From: Mycobacteroides abscessus ATCC 19977
Lineage (GTDB): Bacteria > Actinomycetota > Actinomycetes > Mycobacteriales > Mycobacteriaceae
Direction: 5' to 3'
DNA length: 64,000 nucleotides
NCBI RefSeq assembly: GCF_000069185.1
Contig: NC_010397.1
Coordinates: 1,054,001 to 1,118,000, forward strand
Shown: piece after piece, positions 17,980 through 27,411 of the stretch
Layout of the letters: every line of letters begins with the position of its first letter
Position numbering within the stretch: position 1 is the first letter of the stretch
Notes under the pieces: generated by a model
Databases searched by the model: none
What the model was told of the DNA's origin: nothing
What the model saw: the letters and a program-made list of their open reading frames with translations, nothing else
Position numbers and translations under genes: made by a program

Positions 17980-19307
17980 ACCAACCCTCGCGCGCCAATC
18001 CCGCACAGGCTCGCGCACTGCTGACGGTCGCATTTGGGCCGTCAGCAGTTGCGTTGGTCATCATTGCGGCAATCGTTCTGGTGCAGTTGGTGATCGCCAA
18101 CAGCGATATGACCGGGACGTTCGGTGCGGTGGCCAGTATGTGGCTGGGCACTCACTTGGTACCGATCTCCATCGGTGGTCGCGTCATCGAGGTACTGCCG
18201 CTCCTGCCCACGGCGGCGATGGTGTGGGGTGTCGCCCGGACGGTGGCCTCGGCCCTCGCCCCGACCACGTCCTGGTACGTGATCCGGTGGGTGATCGCTT
18301 CGGCGCTGGCAGGCCCGCTGCTCATGACGGCCATATCGCTGGCGATCATCCATGACGCGTCGACGGTGCTGACGCAGCTGCAATCACCGAACGCTCTGCG
18401 CGCCTTCGGCTGCGTATTGGGTGTGCATGCGGTAGGTGCGGTCATCGGCGTCGTGACGCGAGTCGGCAGGCGGATCGCGCTCGTTCTGCAGCTGCCGTCG
18501 TGGCCGATGGATGCCGCCCGTGGTGCCGTCGCCGGCGTGCTGGCGCTGTTCGGGCTCTCCGGGGCCGTCACGGCCGGCTCGCTGGTGGTCCACTGGGCGA
18601 CGATGGATCAGCTGTACTCGGTTACCAACGATTTTGTCGGTCAGCTCAGCTTGACCCTGTTGGCGATCCTGTACGCCCCCAATGTGATTCTCGGCTCCTG
18701 CGCACTGGCTGTGGGCTCCAGCGCGCACGTGGGGACCGCGACCTTCAGCGCTTTCGCGGTGTTCGGGGGGCAGCTGCCGGCGGTACCCATTCTGGCGGCG
18801 GTCCCCACCCCGCCGCTGGGGCCGGCCTGGGTCGCGCTGATGATCATCGGTGCGGTATCCGGGGTGGCCGTCGGTCAACAGTGCGCGCGCCATCCGGTGC
18901 CGTGGCCCACCGCGATCCACAAAGTGGTGACGGCGGCCCTGCTGGCCGCCACCTTCCTGGCGATCGTCGGCAAGCTGGCCGGCGGACAGCTCGGGAACTT
19001 CGGGCGTCTGGGTATCGACCAGGGCACCTTTGGCCCCGGGGTGTTCTTCTGGTTCCTGGTCATCGGCTTGCTGACGGTGTTCATGCTGGGTGGGGCGACC
19101 CGCCTGCCCGCCAGGACGCGGCGCGATCCGGAACCCGCACCCGAGCCCGAGATGGATCCGGAACCCGCACCCGCACCCGAGCCGGATCCGGAACCCGCAC
19201 CTGAACCTGAACCACAGCGCGAGCCGGAACCCGAATCAGAACCCGAAGCCGACACGGATGAGGGTCCCGAGATCGACCCCAGCGACCCTCCGGAATCGGC
19301 CAAGTGA
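17976..19307 (+). CDS. perM: PerM-like integral membrane protein (DUF6350)
   Basis: A 443-residue polytopic protein with about nine to ten hydrophobic segments between residues 15 and 375 and a cytoplasmic C-terminal tail (about 385-440) made of repeated E-P and P-E-P-A-P units, encoded by near-identical GATCCGGAACCCGCACC repeats. It matches Rv0955/PerM, needed for FtsB stability, division in low magnesium and chronic infection in M. tuberculosis. The GTG at 17976 is chosen because it overlaps the stop of a conserved-type minigene; an upstream TTG at 17931 in the same frame is less likely. Its stop overlaps purN. Confidence 0.85.
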   Translation: MNQPSRANPAQARALLTVAFGPSAVALVIIAAIVLVQLVIANSDMTGTFGAVASMWLGTHLVPISIGGRVIEVLPLLPTAAMVWGVARTVASALAPTTSWYVIRWVIASALAGPLLMTAISLAIIHDASTVLTQLQSPNALRAFGCVLGVHAVGAVIGVVTRVGRRIALVLQLPSWPMDAARGAVAGVLALFGLSGAVTAGSLVVHWATMDQLYSVTNDFVGQLSLTLLAILYAPNVILGSCALAVGSSAHVGTATFSAFAVFGGQLPAVPILAAVPTPPLGPAWVALMIIGAVSGVAVGQQCARHPVPWPTAIHKVVTAALLAATFLAIVGKLAGGQLGNFGRLGIDQGTFGPGVFFWFLVIGLLTVFMLGGATRLPARTRRDPEPAPEPEMDPEPAPAPEPDPEPAPEPEPQREPEPESEPEADTDEGPEIDPSDPPESAK

Positions 19308-19969
19308 CCAGCCCGGCTACGCTCAGCGGCGTGTCGGTGCCCAGTCAGTCAGTCGAGATCGCGCCATCTGCTCCCGCGCGGGTCGTGGTCTTGGCCTCCG
19401 GTACCGGTACCCTGCTGCGTTCCCTGCTGGACGCGGCCACCGGCGATTTTCCCGCGCGCATCGTCGCGGTGGGCACCGACCGACCGTGTCCCGCCCTCGA
19501 TATCGCTGCCGACGCACAGCTCCCCAGCTACATGGTGCGACTCGGCGATTACGACTCCCGCGAACAATGGGACGCGGCGATCGCCGAGGCCACCGCGGTG
19601 CACCGCCCCGACCTCGTGGTGTCCGCCGGGTTTATGAAGATTCTTGGACCGCAGTTCCTTTCGCAGTTCTTGGGCCGCGTGATCAATACCCACCCTGCGC
19701 TGCTGCCGTCCTTTCCCGGCGCGCACGCCGTGCCCGAGGCCTTGGCGCATGGCGTCAAGATCACCGGCTGCACCGTGCATCTGGTCGACGCGGGGATGGA
19801 CACCGGGCCGATCCTTGCCCAGCAGGCCGTCCCGGTAGACCGGGACGACGACGAGGCGAGTCTGCATGAACGCATCAAGGTAGTGGAACGGACCCTGCTG
19901 GTAGATGTGCTGGCCGCGGTGGCCACCAAAGGTTTGACATGGAACGGAAGAAGGGCCTCCATCAAGTGA
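19304..19969 (+). CDS. purN: Phosphoribosylglycinamide formyltransferase (GART)
   Basis: The 221-residue enzyme transfers formyl from 10-formyl-THF to GAR in purine synthesis. The glycine-rich phosphate loop is [12 protein letters not shown], the catalytic Asn-His pair sits in [17 protein letters not shown], and the catalytic Asp in [20 protein letters not shown] start overlaps the perM stop (GTGA); a later in-frame GTG (VSVPSQ) is possible and would remove nine residues. It overlaps purH by four bases. It corresponds to Rv0956. Confidence 0.95.
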   Translation: MTSPATLSGVSVPSQSVEIAPSAPARVVVLASGTGTLLRSLLDAATGDFPARIVAVGTDRPCPALDIAADAQLPSYMVRLGDYDSREQWDAAIAEATAVHRPDLVVSAGFMKILGPQFLSQFLGRVINTHPALLPSFPGAHAVPEALAHGVKITGCTVHLVDAGMDTGPILAQQAVPVDRDDDEASLHERIKVVERTLLVDVLAAVATKGLTWNGRRASIK

Positions 19970-21519
19970 GTACGCAGCGACCCGTACGTCGGGCATTGAT
20001 CAGCGTTTACGACAAGACCGGGCTGGAGGAGCTCGCCAGCGGTCTCCATGCGGCCGGTGTGGAGCTGGTATCCACCGGATCCACGGCGAAGACCATTGCG
20101 GCTGCGTCAATTCCAGTGACGCCTGTGGAGGATGTCACGGGTTTTCCGGAGGTGCTGGACGGCCGGGTGAAGACTCTGCACCCGCATGTGCACGCCGGCG
20201 TGCTGGCCGACACCCGCCGCGAAGAGCACCTCACCCAGCTCGAAGAGCTAGGGGTGCAGGGCTTCGAGCTGGTGGTGGTCAACCTGTATCCGTTCGCGGC
20301 CACGGTGGCCTCGGGCGCCTCGGAAGACGAATGCGTCGAGCAGATAGATATCGGCGGACCTTCGATGGTGCGCGCCGCGGCCAAGAACCACCCGAGCGTC
20401 GCGGTTGTCGTCGATCCGGCCGCGTACGGCGAGGTGCTGGCCGCGGTCACCGCCGGAGGCTTCACCCTGGAGGCGCGGAAGGTTTTGGCTGCCAAGGCGT
20501 TCCGGCACACCGCAGAATACGATGTGGCGGTCGCGGGGTGGCTCTCCGGTGTGGCAGAGCCCGGGGACGCCGAGCTGCCCTCATGGATCGGCGGCACGTG
20601 GAACCGTTCGGCGGTGCTGCGCTATGGAGAGAACCCGCACCAGCAGGCGGCCCTGTATATCGGTGCCGCCGGGCAGGGCCTTGCTCAGGCCGAGCAGCTG
20701 CACGGAAAAGAGATGTCGTACAACAACTACACCGACGCCGACGCCGCGTGGCGTGCCGCATGGGATCAGGACAAGGCATGCGCGGCGATCATCAAGCACG
20801 CCAACCCATGTGGTATCGCGGTGTCGGACATCTCGATTGCCGATGCGCACCTCAAGGCGCACGAATGCGATCCATTGAGTGCGTTCGGCGGCGTGATCGC
20901 CGTCAACCGTGAGGTGAGTGTGGAGATGGCCGAGCGGGTGGCCGACATCTTCACCGAGGTGATCGTGGCCCCGGGGTACGCCGATGGCGCCGTCGAGGTG
21001 CTGAGCCGCAAGAAGAACGTGCGGCTGCTGCGTGCCGCACAACCCGAGTCGGGCAGCACCGAGTGGCGCCAGATCAGCGGTGGCCTGCTGGTCCAGGAGC
21101 GCGATGCGCTGGATGCGGAGGGCGACGATCCGGCCAACTGGACGTTGGTGGCCGGAGCCGCTGCCGATGCGGACACTCTGGCGGATTTGGTTTTCGCGTG
21201 GAAGGTGGGGCGGGCCGTCAAGTCGAACGCGATTGTCATCGCCTCGGGCGGTGCCACCATCGGTGTGGGCATGGGACAGGTCAACCGGGTTGATGCCGCG
21301 CGGCTCGCGGTTTCGCGTGGCGGAGACCGGGTCAGCGGTGCCGTCGCTGCCTCGGATGCGTTCTTCCCCTTCCCCGACGGCCTGGAGGTACTGAGCCAGG
21401 CCGGTGTGCGCGCGGTTGTTCATCCGGGCGGTTCGATGCGCGATGAGTTGGTAACCGACGCCGCCAAGGCGGCGGGTATCACCCTCTACACCACCGGAGC
21501 ACGCCACTTCGCCCACTAA
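19966..21519 (+). CDS. purH: Bifunctional AICAR transformylase/IMP cyclohydrolase
   Basis: A 517-residue enzyme for the last two purine steps. The N-terminal MGS-like IMP cyclohydrolase domain (residues 1-200) has [12 protein letters not shown] and the STGSTAKTI loop. The AICAR transformylase domain follows, with [14 protein letters not shown] and the catalytic [10 protein letters not shown] motif, and ends in GARHFAH. The GTG at 19966 overlaps the purN stop as GTGA and is preferred to an upstream TTG-type extension. perM, purN and purH therefore form one coupled operon. It corresponds to Rv0957. Confidence 0.96.
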   Translation: MSTQRPVRRALISVYDKTGLEELASGLHAAGVELVSTGSTAKTIAAASIPVTPVEDVTGFPEVLDGRVKTLHPHVHAGVLADTRREEHLTQLEELGVQGFELVVVNLYPFAATVASGASEDECVEQIDIGGPSMVRAAAKNHPSVAVVVDPAAYGEVLAAVTAGGFTLEARKVLAAKAFRHTAEYDVAVAGWLSGVAEPGDAELPSWIGGTWNRSAVLRYGENPHQQAALYIGAAGQGLAQAEQLHGKEMSYNNYTDADAAWRAAWDQDKACAAIIKHANPCGIAVSDISIADAHLKAHECDPLSAFGGVIAVNREVSVEMAERVADIFTEVIVAPGYADGAVEVLSRKKNVRLLRAAQPESGSTEWRQISGGLLVQERDALDAEGDDPANWTLVAGAAADADTLADLVFAWKVGRAVKSNAIVIASGGATIGVGMGQVNRVDAARLAVSRGGDRVSGAVAASDAFFPFPDGLEVLSQAGVRAVVHPGGSMRDELVTDAAKAAGITLYTTGARHFAH

Positions 21520-21541
21520 GGCGCATCACGAGGGAGAGCCG

Positions 21542-23407
21542 ATGGTTCAGCCCAGTTTGGATTGGCCGGGCGAGCCACTGCGCTCGCTGGTGTGGACCCT
21601 GCAGGCCTGGGCCGTCACCATGCTGGTGTTTCTCGCGGTGGCTGTCATCGTCGCCCGTTTTACCCAGTGGGGACAACAGTTCTGGCGGGTGAACGCGCCT
21701 TTCTTCTGGGGGCGTGGCACCTGGCGCACGTGGGCGCTGTTGGCGTTCGTCATGTGGCACACCGTGTATATGGCGCGCGTCGCGGTCATCTTCACGTACC
21801 AGTACAAGGACCTGATGAATGCGTTACAAGTCGGGTCCGAGGCGCTCGTCACGCACGATTCCGCGCTGCTGACCGACGCGCGACAGGCGTTCTTCACGTC
21901 GTTCGCGATCAGCGGCGTCTTGGTCGTCCTGACGGTGACGTATACGGTGGTGGACCTTTTTCTGCGAAGGGTCTTCGCCATCAGGTGGCGGGTCTGGCTC
22001 AACACGCGGCTGGTTGATGACTGGATGAGCAAGGATGCCTTCTACCGCAACCGTTTTCTGGATCCGCCGGTTGAGAACCCGGATCAGCGGATCCAGAACG
22101 ACATCGAAACGCACACCACCAAGTCGGTGGATCTAGTGCTCGGCGCCGTGAACAAGACCCTGCTGATTGTCATGTTCACCGGGGTGTTGTGGCAGCTCTC
22201 GGGTCCGCTGCTGTTGTGGGGATTCGAGATTCCGCGAGCCATGGTGTTCATCGCCTTCGTGTTCTCGATCACTGTCACCGTGCTGGCGTTCTGGATCGGT
22301 CGGCCGCTGGTGCGTCTGAATTTCCTAAACGAGCGATACGGCGCGAGCTTTCGATACGCGCTGGTCCGTCTGCGAGACAGCGCCGAACGAGTCGCGTTCT
22401 ACCGCGGCGGGGAACGTGAACGGCGACTGCTGCATTCGCGGTTCAACGAAATCATCGCCAACATGTGGCGCATCGTGTTCGCGCAGTTGAGACTCAACGG
22501 CTGGAACCGGGGCGTCGGGGACGTGACGACGGGCATGATCCCGTACATCGTGCAGGCACCGCGCTTCTTCGCCGGCCAGATCAAGGTCGGCGATCTGCTG
22601 CAGACCGTCGCCGCGTTCGGGAATGTCTGCGGTGCCATGTCGTTCTTTCGGGACAGCTATGACGAATTCACCGTCTATCGGGCCGCCTTGCTGCGTATCG
22701 ATCAGATGCTCGACAGTGACCACCGGGCTCGCGAGTTGCCCCGCATCGCCGTGACCGACGCCGACGCGGTCCTGACGCTCACCGACGTGGCGGTGCGGAA
22801 CCTGCAAGGACAGGACATGATCACCGATCTGAATCTCGCGCTGACCCCGGGCGGCAGTGTCGTGGTGAAGGGGCCGTCGGGATGCGGCAAAACCACCCTG
22901 TTGCGCAGCCTGGCACAGTTGTGGCCACAGACCTCGGGCTTGGTGGCGCGTCCAGATGGATGGGCGACGTTGTTCCTGCCGCAGCTACCGTATTTGCCGC
23001 TGGGCAATCTCCGCGAGACCATCGTGTATCCGCTTCCCGTGGAAGAAGTTTCGGATGAGGAGCTGAAGCAGGCCCTGCGCGATGTCTCCCTCGGGCATCT
23101 CACCGAACGGCTGGACCAGGAGGCCGACTGGGCGGCTGTGCTCTCGCTGGGGGAGCAGCAGCGGGTCTCCTTCGTGCGGGTGCTGCTGGTGCGGCCCACA
23201 GTGGTGTTCTTGGATGAGTCCACCTCGGCCCTGGACGAAGGGCTGGAGGATGCGATGTACGCGTTGGTGCGCGAGCGGCTGCCCGCCTGCGCGGTGGTCA
23301 GTGTGGGGCACAGGTCGACGATTGACCGCCATCATCAGTCGCGGTTGGTGCTGACCGGAACCGGGGCATGGGAACTGTCCGCGACCGGAGCGTCGCCGTC
23401 TCGCTGA
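21542..23407 (+). CDS. BacA/SbmA-like ABC transporter, fused permease and ATPase
   Basis: A 621-residue half-transporter. The N-terminal about 390 residues are an SbmA/BacA-type membrane domain with six predicted helices, including the family features VNAPFFWGRGTWR, WRVWLNTRLVDDWM and NPDQRIQNDIE. The ATPase has Walker A GPSGCGKTTLL, signature LSLGEQQR and Walker B VVFLDESTSALDE. The closest known mycobacterial relative is Rv1819c, a broad importer of cobalamin, bleomycin and peptides. Which solute this paralogue moves is unknown. It starts 22 bases after purH, so it may be co-transcribed. Confidence 0.92.
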   Translation: MVQPSLDWPGEPLRSLVWTLQAWAVTMLVFLAVAVIVARFTQWGQQFWRVNAPFFWGRGTWRTWALLAFVMWHTVYMARVAVIFTYQYKDLMNALQVGSEALVTHDSALLTDARQAFFTSFAISGVLVVLTVTYTVVDLFLRRVFAIRWRVWLNTRLVDDWMSKDAFYRNRFLDPPVENPDQRIQNDIETHTTKSVDLVLGAVNKTLLIVMFTGVLWQLSGPLLLWGFEIPRAMVFIAFVFSITVTVLAFWIGRPLVRLNFLNERYGASFRYALVRLRDSAERVAFYRGGERERRLLHSRFNEIIANMWRIVFAQLRLNGWNRGVGDVTTGMIPYIVQAPRFFAGQIKVGDLLQTVAAFGNVCGAMSFFRDSYDEFTVYRAALLRIDQMLDSDHRARELPRIAVTDADAVLTLTDVAVRNLQGQDMITDLNLALTPGGSVVVKGPSGCGKTTLLRSLAQLWPQTSGLVARPDGWATLFLPQLPYLPLGNLRETIVYPLPVEEVSDEELKQALRDVSLGHLTERLDQEADWAAVLSLGEQQRVSFVRVLLVRPTVVFLDESTSALDEGLEDAMYALVRERLPACAVVSVGHRSTIDRHHQSRLVLTGTGAWELSATGASPSR

Positions 23408-23817
23408 TCGTTTGCGGAATGGAGCATCTCGGATGCTCGAAGATCATTGTCCCGGATTCCGCGCTGCTGGCAGAGGTAACATTGGGAAAGATTGCCCAGC
23501 TCCTGCGCTCCAGGGCTGTGGCGAGGTCGGCGGTGATGGTTCAGCTTGGCTGACCAATCTATATTCTCCAGTTGACGTGGCTGTATATCGATGTCACTAT
23601 TTCGCTAGATCGGGGCTCCATCGATGGATATCGATGGATGCGGGGTGATGCATGCGCGCATATATGGCCGGCACGGATGTCTATGTTGCTGTATATCGCG
23701 CAAGGAAACTTCGTTGGGCTGGGGAAGATGTCGAATAGCCGGACGCGGTCCATTGCGCTGCGAGGTTCGCTACGTCCGATCAATGCGGATAGCCGGAGTT
23801 CAGACTGAGAGGCCGAA
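23408..23817. other. 410-base intergenic region with no gene recognised
   Basis: No convincing coding signal is seen on either strand. The part from about 23560 to 23720 is visibly more AT-rich than its neighbours. It contains a palindrome CATCGAT-GGAT-ATCGATG (23619-23636) and related TATATCG(A)TG or TATATCGCG copies near 23584 and 23692, which might be protein-binding sites for the gene at 23818. Confidence 0.4.
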
Positions 23818-24405
23818 ATGACCGAACCACACCTAGCGCAGCCCGTCCTTACAACGCCGGAAAAACCGACGTGGTGGAAGAACAGAAAATTCTGGACCGT
23901 CGTGGGCGTCATCCTGGCGATTGCACTTGCCGCGGGCCGATTTGTCTTGCGTGAGCACAGGGCCGAGGAACGTAGCCGCCATTCGGCGGAGAAGGAGCTG
24001 GACAGCTTCGCGGTCGGTGACTGCGTGACGATGAGCCAGAGCAAGAGCGGCACCGACCTGACCAAGACTGGCTGCGAGGTGGACCCGAGCTACACGGTCG
24101 GCCTGCATATCGACGCGAGCGCCGAATGCTCCGACGGGAAGTACACCCAGTACAGCATCACCATCAAGGATGCGGCGGTGGGGAAGCTCTGCCTGGCGAA
24201 GAATCTTGTTGTGGGGCACTGCTATCAACAGGGCGGGCCCGGGGGCAGCACCCAATTGGTCGACTGCGCGAAGGCCGGAGAGAACGCATATCGGGTGGTG
24301 CAGCGGTTCGAACTGGACGACGAGAAGCGTTGTCCGGAGGATACGACGCCCTCGCGCTACTCGGCTCCACCGCGGACCTACTGCCTGGCTTTACCGACCG
24401 GATAA
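23818..24405 (+). CDS. Membrane-anchored extracytoplasmic protein with eight cysteines (LppU-like)
   Basis: A 195-residue protein with a 23-residue cytoplasmic N-terminus, one membrane segment (about 25-42, FWTVVGVILAIALAAG) and an extracytoplasmic domain whose eight cysteines (GDCVT, GCEVD, ECSDG, LCLAK, HCYQQ, DCAKA, RCPED, YCLAL) would form four disulfides. The GDCV start of the domain and cysteine spacing resemble the LppU/SCO-type domain of actinobacterial lipoproteins. A GAGAGG Shine-Dalgarno sequence supports the ATG. Function is unknown. Confidence 0.75.
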   Translation: MTEPHLAQPVLTTPEKPTWWKNRKFWTVVGVILAIALAAGRFVLREHRAEERSRHSAEKELDSFAVGDCVTMSQSKSGTDLTKTGCEVDPSYTVGLHIDASAECSDGKYTQYSITIKDAAVGKLCLAKNLVVGHCYQQGGPGGSTQLVDCAKAGENAYRVVQRFELDDEKRCPEDTTPSRYSAPPRTYCLALPTG

Positions 24406-24566
24406 CTCCGACACGTCGCCCGGGTGGAAGAAGCCGGGAACTTTTGGTCACCGGCGTACGACTGATGTAGTGACGGTGCCCGCGGGCTGGGTGCGCGTCG
24501 ATCGCGGTGGCGCCATGCGACGGATGTCACCGCGGAGTTCCTGACCATCGAATGAAAGGAATCACC

Positions 24567-24644
24567 ATGCGCGACATCGCTGTAGAGATCGTTGTTGAGG
24601 ACGAGGAAATCGTCACCGCGACGGAAATGGTTGCCAGCCACTAA
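24567..24644 (+). CDS. 25-residue acidic peptide, candidate modified-peptide precursor
   Basis: A 26-codon ORF, ATG to TAA, with an excellent ribosome-binding site (GAAAGGA, 6 bases). The peptide begins MRDIAVEIVVEDEEIV and ends TATEMVASH, an acidic leader-like half and a short Thr/Ser/His-bearing C-terminus. It is followed nine bases later by a strong GC-rich hairpin and then by a JmjC-type oxygenase gene. A small precursor with a read-through hairpin before its enzyme is typical of RiPP operons, but nothing proves that this peptide is modified. It is too short for most gene callers. Confidence 0.55.
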   Translation: MRDIAVEIVVEDEEIVTATEMVASH

Positions 24645-24653
24645 GAGTGGTTG

Positions 24654-24693
24654 CCGGGGGCGGGCGGTTATCCCATTGGCCGTCCGCCCCCGG
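24654..24693 (+). terminator. Hairpin between peptide and oxygenase genes (attenuator-like)
   Basis: A stem CCGGGGGCGGGCGG/CCGTCCGCCCCCGG (one G-U pair) with a 12-base loop, without a U-tract. Placed between a well-translated peptide gene and its downstream enzyme gene, it probably lowers read-through or protects the upstream mRNA. Confidence 0.6.
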
Positions 24694-24715
24694 AAGCACG
24701 CATGGAGACGAAATA

Positions 24716-25966
24716 GTGTTCGTCCAGGATCCACGTTGGCGTCAATTCGTCGCCGATCATGCTCCGCGCTATGAAGAGACGGTCTTTCTTCCCGCATTGG
24801 TCCCGTCGCCCTCGGCGTTCAGCGAACGGATCACGGCAGCGGTCACGTCTGCGACGTCGAGCGGCGCAAAAGGATTGAGGCTGCGCGGATTCCGGGGCAG
24901 CGAGTTCGATTTCAAGCTCACCGAGCGACTCTCGCGTACGCCCCCGACGGACGGGCAGTCCCTGACCGAGTGGCTTTCCGGTGCGGCTGACGGTCGTCCG
25001 GCGTGTGTCGCCATCAACGACGTGTCATCGTGGGATCTAGGCCTCGCCGCACTCGCGCAGTCGGTGGTGCGTAGCCTGGTCCCCGGTCGGGATCTGGTTT
25101 CCGGTGCGGATATCTATACCTTTATCGCCGATGTGGAGTGGACGCCCTTCGGCATCCACAAGGATGACGAGCCGTCGTTGATCTTCCACCTAGGCCCGGG
25201 TCTCAAGGAGCTCTGGGTATGGCCGTCGGGCGGCATTGGCCAAGATCAACTGTTCGAAAACCCGTCGCTGGGCCGGGTGTCGTTCGACTTCGAACGGCTG
25301 CTGCCCGGGGCGAGCCGCTACACGCTGCGCCCTGGTGACTTCGTGTGCATTCCCCAGGGGCGCTATCACCTGTTTCGCAACGTGGGTCCGTCGATGTTCC
25401 TGGGAGTCACGCTCTTTCCGCCCGACATCCGGAAATCCTTCTCGGACTTGATGGTCGGCCACTTCGGCGCGCGGCTTGAGGAAGCGGGTGAGCCGTGCAG
25501 CTTCGCTGATGTCAGCCGGACGGTCATGGACGTGCTCCGCGATCCCGAGGCTCTCGCCGGATTGGCCACGACCATGGAATTGGCCGCGGCCAAGCAGCGC
25601 ACCGCCGGATATCTGCGCGCGCCGAAGGCTGCCGCCCTGAGAATCGGTGCCCCGCCTGCCGATGCCACGCTCGCCTGGGCCTACACGGGAGTGGTGGAGT
25701 GTGTTGCCGGCGCGGACCGCACTCATCTGGTGGCCCGGGGCCGGGAGATCGTCTTCGGTGGCGCTGTGAATCTTGACGAACTTCTAGCGCTCGACGGTGA
25801 GTTCACCTTGCGCGATCTTGATGCCGTCCTGGCGCCGCAACTGGACGATGAGGACCGGCGCCGCCACGTGGTGAATGCGCTGTGGCGGTTGGGCGCCCTG
25901 TCCTTGGGTCGAGCCCCGTCTAGCGCTCTTCCAACGACTCGCGCCGCTTGCGCCGCTTCCGCTTGA
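24716..25966 (+). CDS. JmjC-domain (ribosomal-oxygenase-like) Fe(II)/2-oxoglutarate oxygenase
   Basis: A 416-residue protein of the bacterial JmjC/cupin-4 type (YcfD/ROX-like). The Fe(II) triad appears as H148 and D150 (FGIHKDD) and H218 (PQGRYHLF). A helical region (about 245-310) and a C-terminal winged-helix-like segment (about 340-395, LDELLALDGEFTLRDLDAVL) follow. Relatives hydroxylate Arg or His of ribosomal proteins, and other cupin/JmjC enzymes hydroxylate RiPP precursors. The GTG at 24716 is preceded by GGAGA at 9 bases; a longer frame would run through the hairpin. It overlaps the 3' end of the convergent DUF1707 gene by 47 bases. Confidence 0.75.
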   Translation: MFVQDPRWRQFVADHAPRYEETVFLPALVPSPSAFSERITAAVTSATSSGAKGLRLRGFRGSEFDFKLTERLSRTPPTDGQSLTEWLSGAADGRPACVAINDVSSWDLGLAALAQSVVRSLVPGRDLVSGADIYTFIADVEWTPFGIHKDDEPSLIFHLGPGLKELWVWPSGGIGQDQLFENPSLGRVSFDFERLLPGASRYTLRPGDFVCIPQGRYHLFRNVGPSMFLGVTLFPPDIRKSFSDLMVGHFGARLEEAGEPCSFADVSRTVMDVLRDPEALAGLATTMELAAAKQRTAGYLRAPKAAALRIGAPPADATLAWAYTGVVECVAGADRTHLVARGREIVFGGAVNLDELLALDGEFTLRDLDAVLAPQLDDEDRRRHVVNALWRLGALSLGRAPSSALPTTRAACAASA

Positions 25967-26522
25967 CGTTGACGCCACCCCACAGCGAGAACCCCTTCAC
26001 TGTCACGTGGGGGGCGCCTTGTACACCATTGCCGCTCGCCGAGTGATCGAAGCCACCCATGACGGCCACGCCCTTGACGTCCACGTTGACCTCGGGTGGC
26101 AAGAGAATCGTCTGTCCGCCCATGATGGAGAAGGACCTGATCTCAACCTCGTTGGAGGTGAAGTCGGCGTAGCGCAGATCCAGCACGCCGCCACCCCACA
26201 GCGCGAATGAGGTGAGCTTGCCGGGAACATTCCAGCGGCCGCGTCGTTCGAACCCGCTCATGATGGCCATCAGCACCGTCGATGGCGCTGGCTTGCTGCC
26301 TTGACCCCGGACCGGGGAGGTGGCGACGTCGGGGAGGTCCGCGCTGAGCTGATCAAGCTCACCGTAGGTATTTGCCGAGTACACCTTGGCGAGGCGCTGC
26401 TCGAACTCGGAGAGCTCCAGCCGGCCCTGCGCGGCAGCGTCGGATAACAGCTGCGCGACACGCATGCGATCGACGTCTGCGGCCCGCATCGATGCGGTCA
26501 CCCGCTCAGGGAGGTTGCTCAT
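25920..26522 (-). CDS. DUF1707 protein with LiaF-like C-terminal domain
   Basis: A 200-residue protein. Residues 8-65 are a DUF1707/SHOCT-like domain (MRAADVDRMRVAQLLSDAAA...GRLELSEFEQRLAKVYSA), and the C-terminal 100 residues form a right-handed repeat of beta strands (SFALWGGGVLDLRYA, SFSIMGGQTILLPPEVNVDVKG, GFSLWGGVNVKRK) like the LiaF/cell-wall-active-antibiotic-response domain. It has no signal or membrane segment and a basic RKRRKRR tail. It corresponds by position and length to Rv0966c. A role in envelope-stress sensing is inferred from the domains. Confidence 0.82.
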   Translation of the reverse strand: MSNLPERVTASMRAADVDRMRVAQLLSDAAAQGRLELSEFEQRLAKVYSANTYGELDQLSADLPDVATSPVRGQGSKPAPSTVLMAIMSGFERRGRWNVPGKLTSFALWGGGVLDLRYADFTSNEVEIRSFSIMGGQTILLPPEVNVDVKGVAVMGGFDHSASGNGVQGAPHVTVKGFSLWGGVNVKRKRRKRRESLEER

Positions 26523-26608
26523 CACCGCCGAGCCTACGACGAACGGCGCTTAAAGGCACGCGGTTCAATAGTGTTGCTCAGCGCACTACATACGTAGTGG
26601 CGCGTGGT

Positions 26609-27388
26609 TCACACTTGCCAGGCGGGAGGCCGCTTCTGGAGGAACGCCAGCATGCCCTCCTGTGCCTCGGGCGACACGAACAGGCGCGCCGAGGTTTCCG
26701 TCAACTCGACTGCACGCGCGTCGAAATCGGCGAGGATCGGCGCAGTGGTGAGCCGCTTCGACTCGGCCAGTCCCTGTGGTGAACCCAGCGCGATGTCGTC
26801 CACCAACGAGGTGACCGCGGCCTCGACAGCCTCGGCGCTGTCGACGGACTGGGTGACCAAACCGATCTCCGCGGCCACCCGCGCGTCGAACTTCTCGCCG
26901 GTGACGAAGTAGCGTCCCGCGGCCCGGCTGGTGAGCCGGGGCAGCAGGGTCAGCGAGATGATCGATGGCGCCACCCCGATGCGTGCCTCGGTGAGCGCGA
27001 ACGTGCTGTCCGGACCCGCCACCGCGATATCGGCCGCACCGACGAGACCGAAACCGCCGGCCCGCACATGGCCATTGACGGCGATGATGACGGGCAGTGG
27101 CAGCTCCAGGATGTCGCGCAGCAGTGCGGTGAGCTGACCCGCCCGGTCCTTGGCGATGTCCTGCGGTGACCCCTCAGAGGCCTCAGACAGATCCGCTCCG
27201 GCACAGAAGGTGTTGCCGGTGTGGGTGAGTACCACGGCGCGCACCGTCTGGTCCGCGGCGGCCCGCTGCAGTCCCTCCCGCAATTGCCGTACCAGCCCGC
27301 TGGACAACGCATTACGGTTGTGCGGCGAGTCGAGCGTCAGGCGTGCGGCACGGCCTTCGACCTCGTACTGGACCAGGGTGTCACTCAT
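26609..27388 (-). CDS. echA7: Enoyl-CoA hydratase/isomerase (EchA7-like)
   Basis: A 259-residue crotonase-fold enzyme. The oxyanion-hole segments are NTFCAGADLSE and GHVRAGGFGLVGAADIAVAG. The glutamate in ALTEARIGVAP is kept, but the position of the first catalytic glutamate of rat hydratase (GGGCEL) reads GGFGL, so the chemistry may differ from classical hydration. It is the last gene of the minus-strand operon (fadE12 24 bases upstream, AAGGAG Shine-Dalgarno) and matches Rv0971c. Confidence 0.9.
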   Translation of the reverse strand: MSDTLVQYEVEGRAARLTLDSPHNRNALSSGLVRQLREGLQRAAADQTVRAVVLTHTGNTFCAGADLSEASEGSPQDIAKDRAGQLTALLRDILELPLPVIIAVNGHVRAGGFGLVGAADIAVAGPDSTFALTEARIGVAPSIISLTLLPRLTSRAAGRYFVTGEKFDARVAAEIGLVTQSVDSAEAVEAAVTSLVDDIALGSPQGLAESKRLTTAPILADFDARAVELTETSARLFVSPEAQEGMLAFLQKRPPAWQV

Positions 27389-27411
27389 CGGGGCGTCTCC
27401 TTGAGTACGAA

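Noticed and set aside
19129..19230. Repeated GATCCGGAACCCGCACC units as a minisatellite of independent interest
   Set aside because: They encode the Glu/Pro-rich tail of PerM and are explained as low-complexity coding sequence.
23412..23648. Possible small gene after the ABC transporter gene
   Set aside because: No ribosome-binding site, atypical composition, and overlapping weak frames on both strands; left as intergenic.
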